A stretch of 41,792 nt of DNA from NCBI GenBank assembly GCA_964368305.1, contig CAYJAB010000011.1, forward strand, positions 1 through 41,792. Direction: 5' to 3'. This stretch comes from CAYJAB01 sp964368305. Lineage in GTDB: Bacteria > Bacillota_I > Bacilli_A > Erysipelotrichales > Erysipelotrichaceae. This document shows positions 1-7,929 of the stretch, in pieces. The translations under genes were made by a program, and so were the position numbers. Below the pieces are notes generated by a model. That model searched no databases. It saw only the letters and a program-made list of their open reading frames with translations, and had not been told where the DNA came from. Numbering within the stretch: the first letter of the stretch is position 1; each line of letters begins with the position of its first letter.

Positions 1-501
1 TTAAATGTAAATGTAGATATAGAAGAAAATGGTACAACATTTGAAGAGAATGCTTTAATTAAAGCAAAATATTTAGCTGAAAACTATAATGTTTTAGCAT
101 TGGCAGATGACTCTGGTATTGAGATAGAATGCTTAGATAATGCACCTGGAATTCACAGTGCACGTTTTTTAGGGAAAGATACACCATATGAGATTAAAAA
201 TCAATTAGTATTAGATAAAATTAAAGATGAAGTAAATAGAAATGCACGATATGTATGTTGTGTTGCACTTGTGAGTCCAGATTTATCTTCAAAAGTGTTC
301 ATGGGATTTTTAAACGGTGAAATGGCTTATGAAGCAAAAGGGAATCATGGATTTGGATATGATCCAATCTTTTATTTACCATCAATGCAAAAACACTTAG
401 CAGAACTAAATGATACTGAAAAGAATGCAATAAGCCATCGTTTTGAAGCTTTAAAATTGGTGCTTCCATATTTAAAAGAGATAAAAAATTATGAAGCGTA
501 G
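1..501 (+). CDS. rdgB: XTP/dITP pyrophosphatase (RdgB/HAM1), 5' end missing
   Basis: This enzyme hydrolyses non-canonical purine nucleoside triphosphates (dITP, XTP) to monophosphates and keeps them out of DNA. Frame 1 is open from the first base, so the gene begins upstream of the window. The visible part starts just before the family segment TFEENALIKAKYL and continues through ADDSGIEI, the metal-binding loop, to FGYDPIFYLP and the C-terminal SHRFEALK motif. The TTG at 100 lies inside the conserved core and is not a start. About 30 N-terminal residues appear to be absent. The stop overlaps the next gene by 11 nt, suggesting coupled translation. The family call is secure; only the start is unknown. 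Confidence 0.93.
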   Translation, partial: LNVNVDIEENGTTFEENALIKAKYLAENYNVLALADDSGIEIECLDNAPGIHSARFLGKDTPYEIKNQLVLDKIKDEVNRNARYVCCVALVSPDLSSKVFMGFLNGEMAYEAKGNHGFGYDPIFYLPSMQKHLAELNDTEKNAISHRFEALKLVLPYLKEIKNYEA

Positions 502-1198
502 CTTACATAATTTATTTGCAATATTATTTTTATATGTTTGTTTTTTTACAGTTATTCAAATGGTTTGTTTCGACATGTCATTTTATCATCAAGAGTATGA
601 TAAACTTCACGTAGCACAAACAATAAAAATGAGTGAGGATGACCTTATAAATGCAACAGAAGTCTTGCTAGATTATACACAAGGGAAGACAGATGATTTA
701 ACAGTATTTGCAGAAATTGATAAAGAAGTAAGAGAAGTTTTTAATGAAAAAGAAAAGGCACATATGGTTGATGTTAGAAATTTATATCTTAATTCTAATT
801 TAGTTAAAAACATTTCTTTTCTCTTTATGGGTGTGCTACTTATTTTGATTTATTTTAAAAATAAAAAAGATTGGTGGTTAAACACAATAGATGCTTATAA
901 TAAAGTGTCATTATGGTTATTGTTAATCATAGGTGTATTGATTTTTTGGGCGTTATTGGATTTTACAACAGTTTGGGTATTGTTTCATAAAATCTTTTTT
1001 GTTGGAAATGATTTATGGATTTTAAATCCACAAACAGATATTTTAATTATGATGGTTCCTGAGCAGTTCTTTTATGATTTGGTTATGAAAATTATCATCA
1101 TATTTACAATTATATTTACACTTACAAATGCAATAGGGTATTATTTTAAACATAAAACAATTCTTAAACACCAAAAAGAAATAGGAGAAAATATATGA
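491..1198 (+). CDS. TIGR01906/DUF1461 integral membrane protein
   Basis: This is a membrane protein of the DUF1461 (TIGR01906) family, whose function is unknown. It has an N-terminal membrane segment (about residues 8-26). An extracytoplasmic stretch follows with the family pattern of an FYHQEY element, a LLDYTQGK element and an EKAHMVDVRNLY element. Three more hydrophobic segments sit at about 108-122, 139-160 and 197-215. At 235 residues it has the usual family length. The start overlaps the end of rdgB, and the stop overlaps trmL by 4 nt (ATGA). Its place between two housekeeping enzymes suggests constitutive expression and gives no clue to function. Confidence 0.8.
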   Translation: MKRSLHNLFAILFLYVCFFTVIQMVCFDMSFYHQEYDKLHVAQTIKMSEDDLINATEVLLDYTQGKTDDLTVFAEIDKEVREVFNEKEKAHMVDVRNLYLNSNLVKNISFLFMGVLLILIYFKNKKDWWLNTIDAYNKVSLWLLLIIGVLIFWALLDFTTVWVLFHKIFFVGNDLWILNPQTDILIMMVPEQFFYDLVMKIIIIFTIIFTLTNAIGYYFKHKTILKHQKEIGENI

Positions 1199-1698
1199 TA
1201 CATATCGTTTTATATCAACCAGAAATTCCTCAAAATACAGGAAATATTATGAGAACATGTGTAGCAACAAATGCTACACTTCATTTAATAAAACCTTACG
1301 GGTTTATGTTAGATGAAAAAAATATTAGAAGAAGCGGAATGGATTACCGTAAGGACTTAAATTTATATGAACATGAAAGTTGGGAGGATTTTACAAATAG
1401 TTTTCCTGCAAATTATTTTTATGTGACAAGATATGCAAACCATACGCATTCAGAAGCGAATTTCAATACGGATGAGGATATATTTTTAGTATTTGGAAAA
1501 GAAAGTACAGGAATCCCAAAAGAGATCTTAAAGGAAAAACTTGATCGCTGCATTCGTATACCGATGGTTGCTACAGCTAGAAGTTTGAACTTATCAAATT
1601 CAGTAGGGATTGTATTGTATGAAGCGTTAAGACAAATAGACTACCCAAAATTAAGCAAGCATGAAGTTATTAAAGGGGAAGATTGGCTCGTTAAATAA
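1195..1698 (+). CDS. trmL: tRNA (cytidine/uridine-34 2'-O)-methyltransferase TrmL
   Basis: This SPOUT-class methyltransferase 2'-O-methylates the wobble base of tRNA-Leu isoacceptors using SAM. The N-terminus IVLYQPEIPQNTGNIMRTC and the C-terminal knot region (FGKESTGIP, then IRIPMVATARSLNLSNSVGIVLYEALRQ) match the TrmL/CspR/YibK group, and 167 residues is the expected length. The fold is a single-domain trefoil knot, normally dimeric. It overlaps the preceding DUF1461 gene by 4 nt, and its stop codon shares one base with the next start (TAATG), so it belongs to a translationally coupled operon running to about 2234. Confidence 0.93.
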   Translation: MIHIVLYQPEIPQNTGNIMRTCVATNATLHLIKPYGFMLDEKNIRRSGMDYRKDLNLYEHESWEDFTNSFPANYFYVTRYANHTHSEANFNTDEDIFLVFGKESTGIPKEILKEKLDRCIRIPMVATARSLNLSNSVGIVLYEALRQIDYPKLSKHEVIKGEDWLVK

Positions 1699-2234
1699 TG
1701 CTATTATCACTTTTTAATACAAAACTGAAGAGATTCACATGGGTTTGGTTTTTAACCTTAATGATTCTAATGTACAATATGATACAGCAATTTCTTTTTG
1801 CTTTTGATTTATATCAAGCGAATGATGTTGAAAAACTCATTTTATTTTCTTCAAGTTTTGAATTTGAACTTGCTCTTATTGGAAGAGTAGTTAAAAATTA
1901 CTTAGATTATGGAATTTCATTTTATTCTGCTGCTTTAACTTTTAATTGGCATGATTATTTATTTGTGGTGTTATCAGTCGTTTTATTTTTTATAAAACCA
2001 TTTTCAAGGAAAACAATAAGGTATCATGTAATAAATTTATGTTGGGTTTCATTGATATATACTGTATCTATTATTATGTTGATACTAGCTTTAATGGCTA
2101 CAACAACCGCAATGGCATTTAAAGCGATTAGCACAATGGCAATACTATTAATGGTGTTATCTATACTTTTGATTTTATTTATTTGTTATGAGTTGTATCA
2201 ATATATTTTATTTGATTTTGATAATGATATTTAA
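1698..2234 (+). CDS. Unrecognised multi-pass membrane protein
   Basis: I do not recognise this 178-residue protein. It has four strongly hydrophobic segments, at about residues 14-34, 92-106, 114-133 and 142-168, separated by short polar loops, with an acidic C-terminal end (DFDNDI). No catalytic motif is visible. The ATG shares one base with the trmL stop, so it is probably translated by re-initiation. Topology resembles small membrane proteins of unknown function common in low-GC Bacillota. No terminator is obvious after it, but a new promoter lies immediately downstream. Confidence 0.6.
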   Translation: MLLSLFNTKLKRFTWVWFLTLMILMYNMIQQFLFAFDLYQANDVEKLILFSSSFEFELALIGRVVKNYLDYGISFYSAALTFNWHDYLFVVLSVVLFFIKPFSRKTIRYHVINLCWVSLIYTVSIIMLILALMATTTAMAFKAISTMAILLMVLSILLILFICYELYQYILFDFDNDI

Positions 2235-2250
2235 AGAATGATTATTTTAC

Positions 2251-2279
2251 TGGAAATTTTAGATATCTTTGACTATAAT
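2251..2279 (+). promoter_or_regulatory. Sigma-A-type promoter for the small ORF and ridA
   Basis: TGGAAA and a perfect TATAAT are separated by 17 bp. The pair lies 21 bp upstream of the 48-residue small ORF and is likely to serve both that ORF and ridA. This is inferred from consensus only. Confidence 0.5.
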
Positions 2280-2299
2280 GTTAAATAGAGGTAAAAAAC

Positions 2300-2446
2300 A
2301 TGTTAGAAAGTATAAATGAGGTTTTATCTGTTCTTTCATTAATTGTAATCTTATTGATTCCTATATATTATTTTGTTAAAGAGATATTGAAGAAACATGA
2401 GAGAAAACGTATTGAAAGAGAAATAGAGTATTATAAAGAGTGGTAA
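2300..2446 (+). CDS. Small single-pass membrane protein (48 aa)
   Basis: This short ORF lies between a promoter and ridA. ATG 2300 follows AGAGG at a workable distance. The 48-residue product has one hydrophobic helix (about residues 8-25, SVLSLIVILLIPIYYFV) and then a highly charged tail rich in K, R and E (KEILKKHERKRIEREIEYYKEW). That is the layout of a small membrane-anchored protein with a cytoplasmic amphipathic helix. It ends 18 bp before ridA and probably shares its transcript. No function can be assigned. It could still be a chance ORF, although the promoter, SD and charge pattern argue for a real gene. Confidence 0.55.
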   Translation: MLESINEVLSVLSLIVILLIPIYYFVKEILKKHERKRIEREIEYYKEW

Positions 2447-2464
2447 TCACTAGGAGGAAAAGAA

Positions 2465-2962
2465 ATGTTTACAAAAGCAATTAAATCAGAAAATGCACCA
2501 AAAGCAATTGGGCCTTATTCACCAGCAGTAAAATTAGGAGACTTTGTATATTTATCTGGACAACTTCCAGTAGATGTAGAAACAGGGAAACTTGTAGAAG
2601 ATGATATTCAAGCACAAACAGATCAAGTATTTAGAAATATGGAAGCTGTTTTAGCTGAAATGGGATTAAGCACACGTCATATTGTAAAAACTACAGTATT
2701 TATGACTGACTTAAATGAATTTGCACAAATGAATGAAATCTATGGTACTTATTTTGAAGAACCATACCCAGCAAGATCAACAGTTCAAGTGGCTAAACTT
2801 CCACTTGGAGCAAAAGTTGAAATTGAAGCATTGGCAATTGATACATTAGCTTATGAACAACAAGCACAAGGATGCGGATGTGGTTCAGAAGGTGGATGTA
2901 ATTCGGATGAAGGATGCGGATGTGGATCAGATGATGATTCAGAAGGATGCTGCGGAAGATAA
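2465..2962 (+). CDS. ridA: RidA family deaminase with Cys-rich C-terminal tail
   Basis: RidA (YjgF/YER057c/UK114) hydrolyses reactive 2-iminobutanoate and 2-iminopropanoate made by PLP enzymes. Residues 1-130 form the complete family domain, with IGPYSPAVKLGDFVYLSGQ near the N-terminus and the substrate-binding arginine in PARSTVQV. Unusually, about 30 extra residues follow, containing seven cysteines among Gly, Ser, Asp and Glu (GCGCG, EGGC, EGCGCG, EGCC). The core has no cysteine at all. At DNA level the tail has a duplicated 14-mer, at 2870 and 2912. The tail could bind metal or be redox active, which is inference. SD AGGAGG lies at the proper distance, and a terminator follows at once. 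Confidence 0.9.
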   Translation: MFTKAIKSENAPKAIGPYSPAVKLGDFVYLSGQLPVDVETGKLVEDDIQAQTDQVFRNMEAVLAEMGLSTRHIVKTTVFMTDLNEFAQMNEIYGTYFEEPYPARSTVQVAKLPLGAKVEIEALAIDTLAYEQQAQGCGCGSEGGCNSDEGCGCGSDDDSEGCCGR

Positions 2963-2969
2963 TTGAACT

Positions 2970-2996
2970 AAAAAGAGATTTATTTCTCTTTTTTTT
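2970..2996 (+). terminator. Intrinsic terminator after ridA
   Basis: An 8-bp stem AAAAGAGA/TCTCTTTT with a short T-rich loop is followed by a run of T. It sits 8 bp after the ridA stop and closes the small-ORF/ridA transcript. Confidence 0.8.
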
Positions 2997-3071
2997 ATGT
3001 CTCAAGTTTATCTCAATTTCCTACTATAAGTGGATTTTTATATACGAACTTGTTATGATACTTTTACAAAA

Positions 3072-3084
3072 AAAAGGATTTTTT
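3072..3084 (+). promoter_or_regulatory. Candidate ComK AT-box upstream of comK
   Basis: AAAA, five bases (GGATT) and TTTT match the ComK AT-box exactly, 35 bp before the comK start. Autoregulation of comK through such boxes is known in Bacillus. In DNA this AT-rich a chance match is quite possible. A second, imperfect box (ATAA-N5-TTTT) lies at 3026-3038. Confidence 0.35.
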
Positions 3085-3118
3085 CAATGTAGTGCGTATA
3101 TAAGTATTGAGGTATAGT

Positions 3119-3598
3119 ATGGAATCTAACAAAATTTATTTAATTCAATATGACAATCAAATGAAGCAATCAATTTGTAAGTCGATAAATAATAAAAATT
3201 ATATTTTTAAAATGAGTATTCAAAAAATTGTGGAAACATTATGTATAATGCATGGTAGTACTTTACAAGGCAGATACATTGCGTTTTCTAAGCTCACACA
3301 GATAATGCGTAAAAGACCTATTTTTGTTTCAAGGGAACTATTTTTAATTCCACTTATTTCTTTAAAAAACGAACATTGTGTTTTAGTGAATTATCATTTG
3401 TTGGTCAAGATTAGAAAGATAAATCATCATCAAACGTTGTTGTGTTTTAAAGATGGCTTAGAAACTACTGTGAATTTTAATGATCGTATTATAAAAAGAC
3501 AAAAGAAATTATGTGAATACTATTTATCAAAGATAAATAAGATTGAGTCATTTCTTCACTTTAAAAATGGTATAATACAAAAAGAGGTGAATGTATAA
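3119..3598 (+). CDS. comK: ComK-like competence transcription factor
   Basis: This 159-residue protein resembles ComK, the DNA-binding activator of late competence genes in Bacillus. Similarity lies in the central block (C-IMHGSTLQGR, then RKRPIFVSRELFLIPLISL, then the Cys and hydrophobic strand HCVLVNYHLLVKIR) and in the C-terminal block FKDGLETTVNFNDRIIKRQKKL, which aligns with the SNGK..ELP.SY.SFENQ region of ComK. It is shorter than the 192-residue Bacillus protein because the C-terminal tail is missing. ATG 3119, with TGAGGT upstream, is preferred over the TTG at 3107. A box AAAA-N5-TTTT, the ComK site consensus, is present upstream at 3072. It shares one base with rmuC (TAATG). The assignment comes from recalled family pattern. 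Confidence 0.72.
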   Translation: MESNKIYLIQYDNQMKQSICKSINNKNYIFKMSIQKIVETLCIMHGSTLQGRYIAFSKLTQIMRKRPIFVSRELFLIPLISLKNEHCVLVNYHLLVKIRKINHHQTLLCFKDGLETTVNFNDRIIKRQKKLCEYYLSKINKIESFLHFKNGIIQKEVNV

Positions 3599-4734
3599 TG
3601 AACACAGAATTAGTATTGATTATTATCATTGTAGTGTTACTTGGTATTATGTTTGTTCTTTTGTTGACACAAAGAAGTAAACAAGAAGCAATGATGAAAC
3701 AAATGTTATTGGAAAGTGAAAGAGTATCAAATAAAGAACTACAAGATTTAAAGAACAATATGACAAATGAGTTGCTGCAATTTCAATTGAATATGACACA
3801 AACAATTAAAACAGATTTGAATCATTTAAATGAGACAACGATTAATAAAATGAATTTTATGGAAACAAAAGTTCAGGATAGTTTACTAAAAACAACAGAT
3901 ACAACAAACAAAGCTTTGATTAATGTATTAGAACAAATGGCGAAAATTGATGAAGCACAAAATAATCTAAAAAATTTATCCGCAAGTATTTCAAATCTTC
4001 AAGGAGTCTTAACTGATAAAAAGACAAGAGGTACATTTGGGGAAGTGGAACTTTATTCTATTTTAGAAAGCGTGTTTGGGGTGAATGAGAGCCGTTTTAA
4101 GAAACAATATAAATTTTCCAATGGTGCAATCGCGGATGCGGTACTATTTGCGCCAGAGCCTTTAGGAAAAATTGTAGTTGATTCTAAATTTCCATTAGAA
4201 AATTATAATAAAATATACGATACTTTACTATCAGTTGAACAACAAACCAAAGCAAGAAGTGACTTTAAAAAAGATGTGCTTAAACATATAAAGGATATTT
4301 CATCTAAGTATGTGATTAATGGGGAAACTGCTGATTTTGCATACATGTTTATTCCTGCTGAAGCAGTATTTGCAGAGATTTATGGAAAGTTTGATGATTT
4401 AATACAACAGTCATATTTACATCGTGTATATTTAGTTTCACCTACAACACTGATGGCATACATAACAGCAATTAAGGCTATTTATTTAGGTCAAGAGAAA
4501 AATGCGAAAGTTGAATTAATACAAGTGGAATTTCTAAAATTAGGTAAAGAATTCGAACGATTTGAGACTCGTTTTGAATCAGTAAATAAAGATTTTGAAA
4601 AGACATATCAAGATATGGCTAAAATGTCTACAACGACAAAGAAAATAATAACTAGATTTAAACAAATCGATGCAGTTGAACTTGTTGATCAAACGAATTT
4701 AAAGTTAGAGCATCATGTAAATGACACAGAATAA
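3598..4734 (+). CDS. rmuC: RmuC family DNA recombination protein
   Basis: RmuC (DUF195) is a nuclease-like protein that limits recombination at inverted repeats and replication forks. The sequence has an N-terminal membrane anchor (residues 5-24), then a long coiled coil (about 30-130), then the conserved domain. That domain starts near GVLTDKKTRGTFGEVELYSILE and includes VDSKFPLENY, YAFMFIPAEAVFAEIY-like and YLVSPTTLMAYITAI segments. Length 378 is typical of Bacillota RmuC. SD GAGGTG precedes the ATG, which shares one base with the comK stop. Co-transcription with comK would fit a DNA-uptake or recombination role, but that link is inferred from adjacency only. Confidence 0.9.
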   Translation: MNTELVLIIIIVVLLGIMFVLLLTQRSKQEAMMKQMLLESERVSNKELQDLKNNMTNELLQFQLNMTQTIKTDLNHLNETTINKMNFMETKVQDSLLKTTDTTNKALINVLEQMAKIDEAQNNLKNLSASISNLQGVLTDKKTRGTFGEVELYSILESVFGVNESRFKKQYKFSNGAIADAVLFAPEPLGKIVVDSKFPLENYNKIYDTLLSVEQQTKARSDFKKDVLKHIKDISSKYVINGETADFAYMFIPAEAVFAEIYGKFDDLIQQSYLHRVYLVSPTTLMAYITAIKAIYLGQEKNAKVELIQVEFLKLGKEFERFETRFESVNKDFEKTYQDMAKMSTTTKKIITRFKQIDAVELVDQTNLKLEHHVNDTE

Positions 4735-4828
4735 ATGGTGAAAAGATAAGAAAATATTTGTTAAATTCACAAGTATTCTTTTAGTTTTAATTCTTCTTTA
4801 AAAAAGGACATTTATTACTAAATTTCAA

Positions 4829-4856
4829 TTGTAATTATTCTCAAAAGGGGTATAAT
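4829..4856 (+). promoter_or_regulatory. Promoter of the YitT-family gene
   Basis: TTGTAA and TATAAT are separated by 16 bp. The -10 ends 23 bp before the ATG at 4880, and a GGGAG SD lies between them. Confidence 0.6.
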
Positions 4857-4879
4857 AATTTTCGAAGGCAGGGAGAATT

Positions 4880-5740
4880 ATGACAGGGACGCAGAAGAAT
4901 TTAGTTAAGATGTTTATAGCAGTTTCTATTAGTGCTTCATTATATGCATTGGCACTTAAAATGTTTGTAGAAAATGGACAATTTATTCCAGGAGGGTTTT
5001 CTGGGGTAGCACGTATGGTTACCATTTTATTATCAGAGTATTTTTCAATTGAAATGTCTTTTGGGACAGTATATTTTCTAATTAATGTAATTCCTACAAT
5101 ATTAGTTTATAATGTTGTTGGGAAAAATTTTGCGATTTTCTCAGTGTTGCATATTGTACTTGTCAGCGCTGTAAATGATATATTGCCGCCTATTACAATG
5201 ACAGATGATATTTTGTTACTTGCGATTTTTGGGGGAATTGTAGCAGGGTTCTCCATTTCAATTGCATTAAAAGTAGATGCAAGTGGAGGAGGAACAGACT
5301 TTATAGCGATTTATTTTGCAAATAAATTTAATCGTTCAACTTGGAATTATGTCTTAGCCGCAAATGCACTTATTATTGCAACAGGGGGATTCATATTTGG
5401 TTGGGAACAAGCAATGTATTCTATTATTTTCCAATATTGTAATACGGTTACAATTAAAGCGTTGCATACACGTTATAAATTAGTACAATTACATATTATT
5501 ACAAAGATACCGGACGAAGTATCATCGGCGATTATTCTTAAATGTCGTCATGGTATTACAAAACTGGATGGAGAAGGGCAATATACGCATACTCCAAAAA
5601 GTATTTTATATATGGTGTTAAATGCATATGAAGTTGAAAATGTATTAAGAATTACAAAAGAAGTAGATCCTAAAGTATTCATTACGATGTCTAAGTGTGA
5701 AAAAGTTGTTGGGAATTATTACCAAAAACCAATGAGTTAA
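4880..5740 (+). CDS. YitT family membrane protein (DUF161 + DUF2179)
   Basis: This 286-residue protein has about five membrane segments in residues 1-190, with the family motifs FIPGGFSGVARM and KVDASGGGTDFIAIY. A cytoplasmic DUF2179 domain follows (about 205-280), carrying the pattern CRHGITKLDGEGQYT and ending at VGNYYQKP. Members of this family are widespread in Bacillota, often in several copies. Their transported substrate is not established, so no function is claimed. It has its own promoter and terminator and appears monocistronic. Start ATG 4880 has SD GGGAG seven bases upstream. Confidence 0.88.
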   Translation: MTGTQKNLVKMFIAVSISASLYALALKMFVENGQFIPGGFSGVARMVTILLSEYFSIEMSFGTVYFLINVIPTILVYNVVGKNFAIFSVLHIVLVSAVNDILPPITMTDDILLLAIFGGIVAGFSISIALKVDASGGGTDFIAIYFANKFNRSTWNYVLAANALIIATGGFIFGWEQAMYSIIFQYCNTVTIKALHTRYKLVQLHIITKIPDEVSSAIILKCRHGITKLDGEGQYTHTPKSILYMVLNAYEVENVLRITKEVDPKVFITMSKCEKVVGNYYQKPMS

Positions 5741-5753
5741 TTTTATTAATATA

Positions 5754-5784
5754 AATACCATCAAATGGATGGTATTTTATTTTC
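5754..5784 (+). terminator. Intrinsic terminator after the YitT-family gene
   Basis: A 10-bp stem AAATACCATC/GATGGTATTT with a 5-base loop is followed by a T-rich tract. It separates this gene from the glycolipid operon. Confidence 0.75.
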
Positions 5785-5846
5785 AGTAAATATCATTTAC
5801 TTGTAAATACATAGTGATTAAATTATAATTATATAGAGGTGAATAT

Positions 5847-6857
5847 ATGAAGGTCTTATTATATTTTGAAGGGGAAAAGATGTTAGTGACATCTGGTATC
5901 GGACGTGCACTTAAGCATCAAAAAACTGCTCTTACAAGTGTCGGTATTGAATATACAACAGATCCTTGGGAAAATGATTTTGATATCTTACATATTAATA
6001 CAGTTGGTATTAATAGTTTAAATATTATTAATAAAGCTAAAAGAGAGGGCAAACCTGTTATTTATCATGCGCATAGTACAGAAGAAGATTTTAGAAATTC
6101 TTTTTTATTCTCAAATCAAATTGCACCACTTTTTAAAAAGTGGTTAGTAGAGGTGTATTCAAATAGCGATTTAATTATAACACCAACTCCATATGCGAAG
6201 ACTTTACTTGAAAGTTATGGACTTAAACAAGAGATCATTCCTATTTCTAATGGAATTGATTTAAATCGATTTGAATATAATAGTGAGAAAATAAAAGCAT
6301 TTAGAAAGTACTTCTCTTTAAAAGATGATCAAGTTGTGATATTGTCAGTTGGTCTATACTTTGAAAGAAAAGGGATTTTAGACTTTTTAGATATTGCAAA
6401 AAAATTTCCAGATTATAAATTTATTTGGTTTGGAGATACTCCACTATATACAATACCAAGGGCTGTAAGAGAAGCAATTGATGAGCATCCAGATAATGTT
6501 ATTTTTCCAGGATATGTTAAAGGCGCTATCATTGAAGGTGCTTATTTAAATGCCAATGCTTTTTTCTTCCCAAGTTATGAAGAAACAGAAGGAATTGTTG
6601 TCTTAGAGGCGCTTGCAGCAGGTCAAGAAGTGATTTTAAGAGATATTGGTGTTTATGAAGGTTGGATGCAAGATAAAGTAAATTGCTATAAAGGAAGTAG
6701 CAATGAAGAATTTGCAAGTATTATCAAAGGTGTAGTAGACAAAAAACTTCCTTCTTTGAAAGAGGAAGGGATGAAAACTGCACAAATGCGCAGTATTGAA
6801 AATGTAGGGGTTCAACTTAAAGATGCATATTTAAAAGCAATCGCTAAAGTTGGATAA
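5847..6857 (+). CDS. GT4 glycosyltransferase, diglycosyldiacylglycerol synthase-like
   Basis: This GT-B fold glycosyltransferase (336 aa) probably adds the second sugar to a membrane glycolipid. The N-terminus LLYFEGEKMLVTSGIGRALKHQ resembles the alDGS/CpoA branch (acceptor monoglucosyldiacylglycerol). The C-terminal half has the nucleotide-sugar site: SVGLYFERKG, FIWFGD, and the EX7E-like element PSYEETEGIVVLEALAAGQ. No membrane segment is present, and this family associates peripherally with membranes. It is the first gene of a run with a UPF0104 membrane protein and a second GT4 enzyme that resembles the mono-glucosyl synthase. That pairing supports a glycolipid role. SD GAGGTG is 7 bp before the ATG. 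The sugar donor is unknown. Confidence 0.8.
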   Translation: MKVLLYFEGEKMLVTSGIGRALKHQKTALTSVGIEYTTDPWENDFDILHINTVGINSLNIINKAKREGKPVIYHAHSTEEDFRNSFLFSNQIAPLFKKWLVEVYSNSDLIITPTPYAKTLLESYGLKQEIIPISNGIDLNRFEYNSEKIKAFRKYFSLKDDQVVILSVGLYFERKGILDFLDIAKKFPDYKFIWFGDTPLYTIPRAVREAIDEHPDNVIFPGYVKGAIIEGAYLNANAFFFPSYEETEGIVVLEALAAGQEVILRDIGVYEGWMQDKVNCYKGSSNEEFASIIKGVVDKKLPSLKEEGMKTAQMRSIENVGVQLKDAYLKAIAKVG

Positions 6858-6885
6858 GTGTATATTTTTGTAAAGAAAGGTTTTT

Positions 6886-7929
6886 ATGAAAAAAATATTA
6901 AAAAGCTATGTATTTAATATCGCTTTGGTATTGGGACTTTCTGGAGTTGTATTATACTTCTCATTAAAAGATCACTACGAAGTGGTACTAGCTGCAATTA
7001 ATAATTTAACTGTTTCATGGATTTTATTAATCGCTTTTGTTATCTTAGGATATCATGCGATTGTTGGTAAAATATTAACAAAGCTAGCAAAAAAGACAAA
7101 CAAGAAATACCGATTTATGGATGGGTATTTTAATGCGTTAATTGCTGCATTATTTCATGGGATTACACCTAGTGCAAGTGGTGGGCAATTCATTCAAATG
7201 TATGTATTTAAAAAACAAAATATTAACCTAAGTGAATCCGCAAGTATTTTATGGATGGATTTTATTATTTATCAAGCAACAATGGTGTTTACTGTTTTAG
7301 TACTTTTAATACTTCGTTTTGAGTATTTTTATACAAACCACTCAGAGTTATTTTTACTTGTATTATTAGGTTTTTTTATAAATAGTTTTATTATTGTTGG
7401 ACTATGGGTTGTTACTCATTTTAAAAAAGTGTATTCTTGGATTTCTTCTAAAGGAGTTTCTTTGGCACATAAGATTAAACTTGTTAAAGATAAAGAACAT
7501 TCTGTTAAAATGATGGACGCAGGTATTGAACGTTTTGTAGAAGAAGCTACAAAATTAAAACAAAATAAAAAATTATTGCTTCAAATTTTCTTATGGAATT
7601 TACTTAGATTATTTGTATATTACAGTTTCCCAATTTTATGTGCGCTTGCACTTGGTATTAATATAGATCCTGCTTTATTTATTGATTTGATTGCATTAAC
7701 ATCTTATGTGTCAATGGTAAATGCATTCTTTCCAGTTCCAGGGGGAAGTGGTGGAACAGAAACAACTTTTATTTTGATGTTTAGTACTGTGATTGGGTTT
7801 ACAAATGCCACAAGTACAATGATTGTTTGGCGTTTCTTTACATATTATTTTATAATGTTTGTAGGAGCAGCTTGTTATATGCGCTTTAAATATATAAGTG
7901 ACATATCAAAGGCTAAGGGGGATATATGA
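6886..7929 (+). CDS. UPF0104/LPG synthase transmembrane-domain protein
   Basis: This 347-residue membrane protein has about eight hydrophobic segments. It carries the family signature PSASGGQFIQMYVFKK (about residues 96-111) and the later PVPGGSGGTETTF block (about 284-297). It belongs to the lysylphosphatidylglycerol synthase TM (flippase-like) family but lacks the cytoplasmic aminoacyltransferase domain of MprF. It lies between two GT4 enzymes of the glycolipid type and overlaps the downstream one by 4 nt (ATGA). It could therefore move or hold the glycolipid or lipid precursor. That function is inferred from context; the family assignment is firm. Confidence 0.85.
   Translation: MKKILKSYVFNIALVLGLSGVVLYFSLKDHYEVVLAAINNLTVSWILLIAFVILGYHAIVGKILTKLAKKTNKKYRFMDGYFNALIAALFHGITPSASGGQFIQMYVFKKQNINLSESASILWMDFIIYQATMVFTVLVLLILRFEYFYTNHSELFLLVLLGFFINSFIIVGLWVVTHFKKVYSWISSKGVSLAHKIKLVKDKEHSVKMMDAGIERFVEEATKLKQNKKLLLQIFLWNLLRLFVYYSFPILCALALGINIDPALFIDLIALTSYVSMVNAFFPVPGGSGGTETTFILMFSTVIGFTNATSTMIVWRFFTYYFIMFVGAACYMRFKYISDISKAKGDI

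Noticed and set aside
2793..3005. Minus-strand ORF overlapping the ridA tail
   Set aside because: It is a low-complexity reading opposite the Cys/Gly repeat, without an SD or family features.
3571..3576. TATAAT just before rmuC as its own promoter
   Set aside because: No acceptable -35 lies 16-18 bp upstream. The overlap with comK suggests co-transcription instead.
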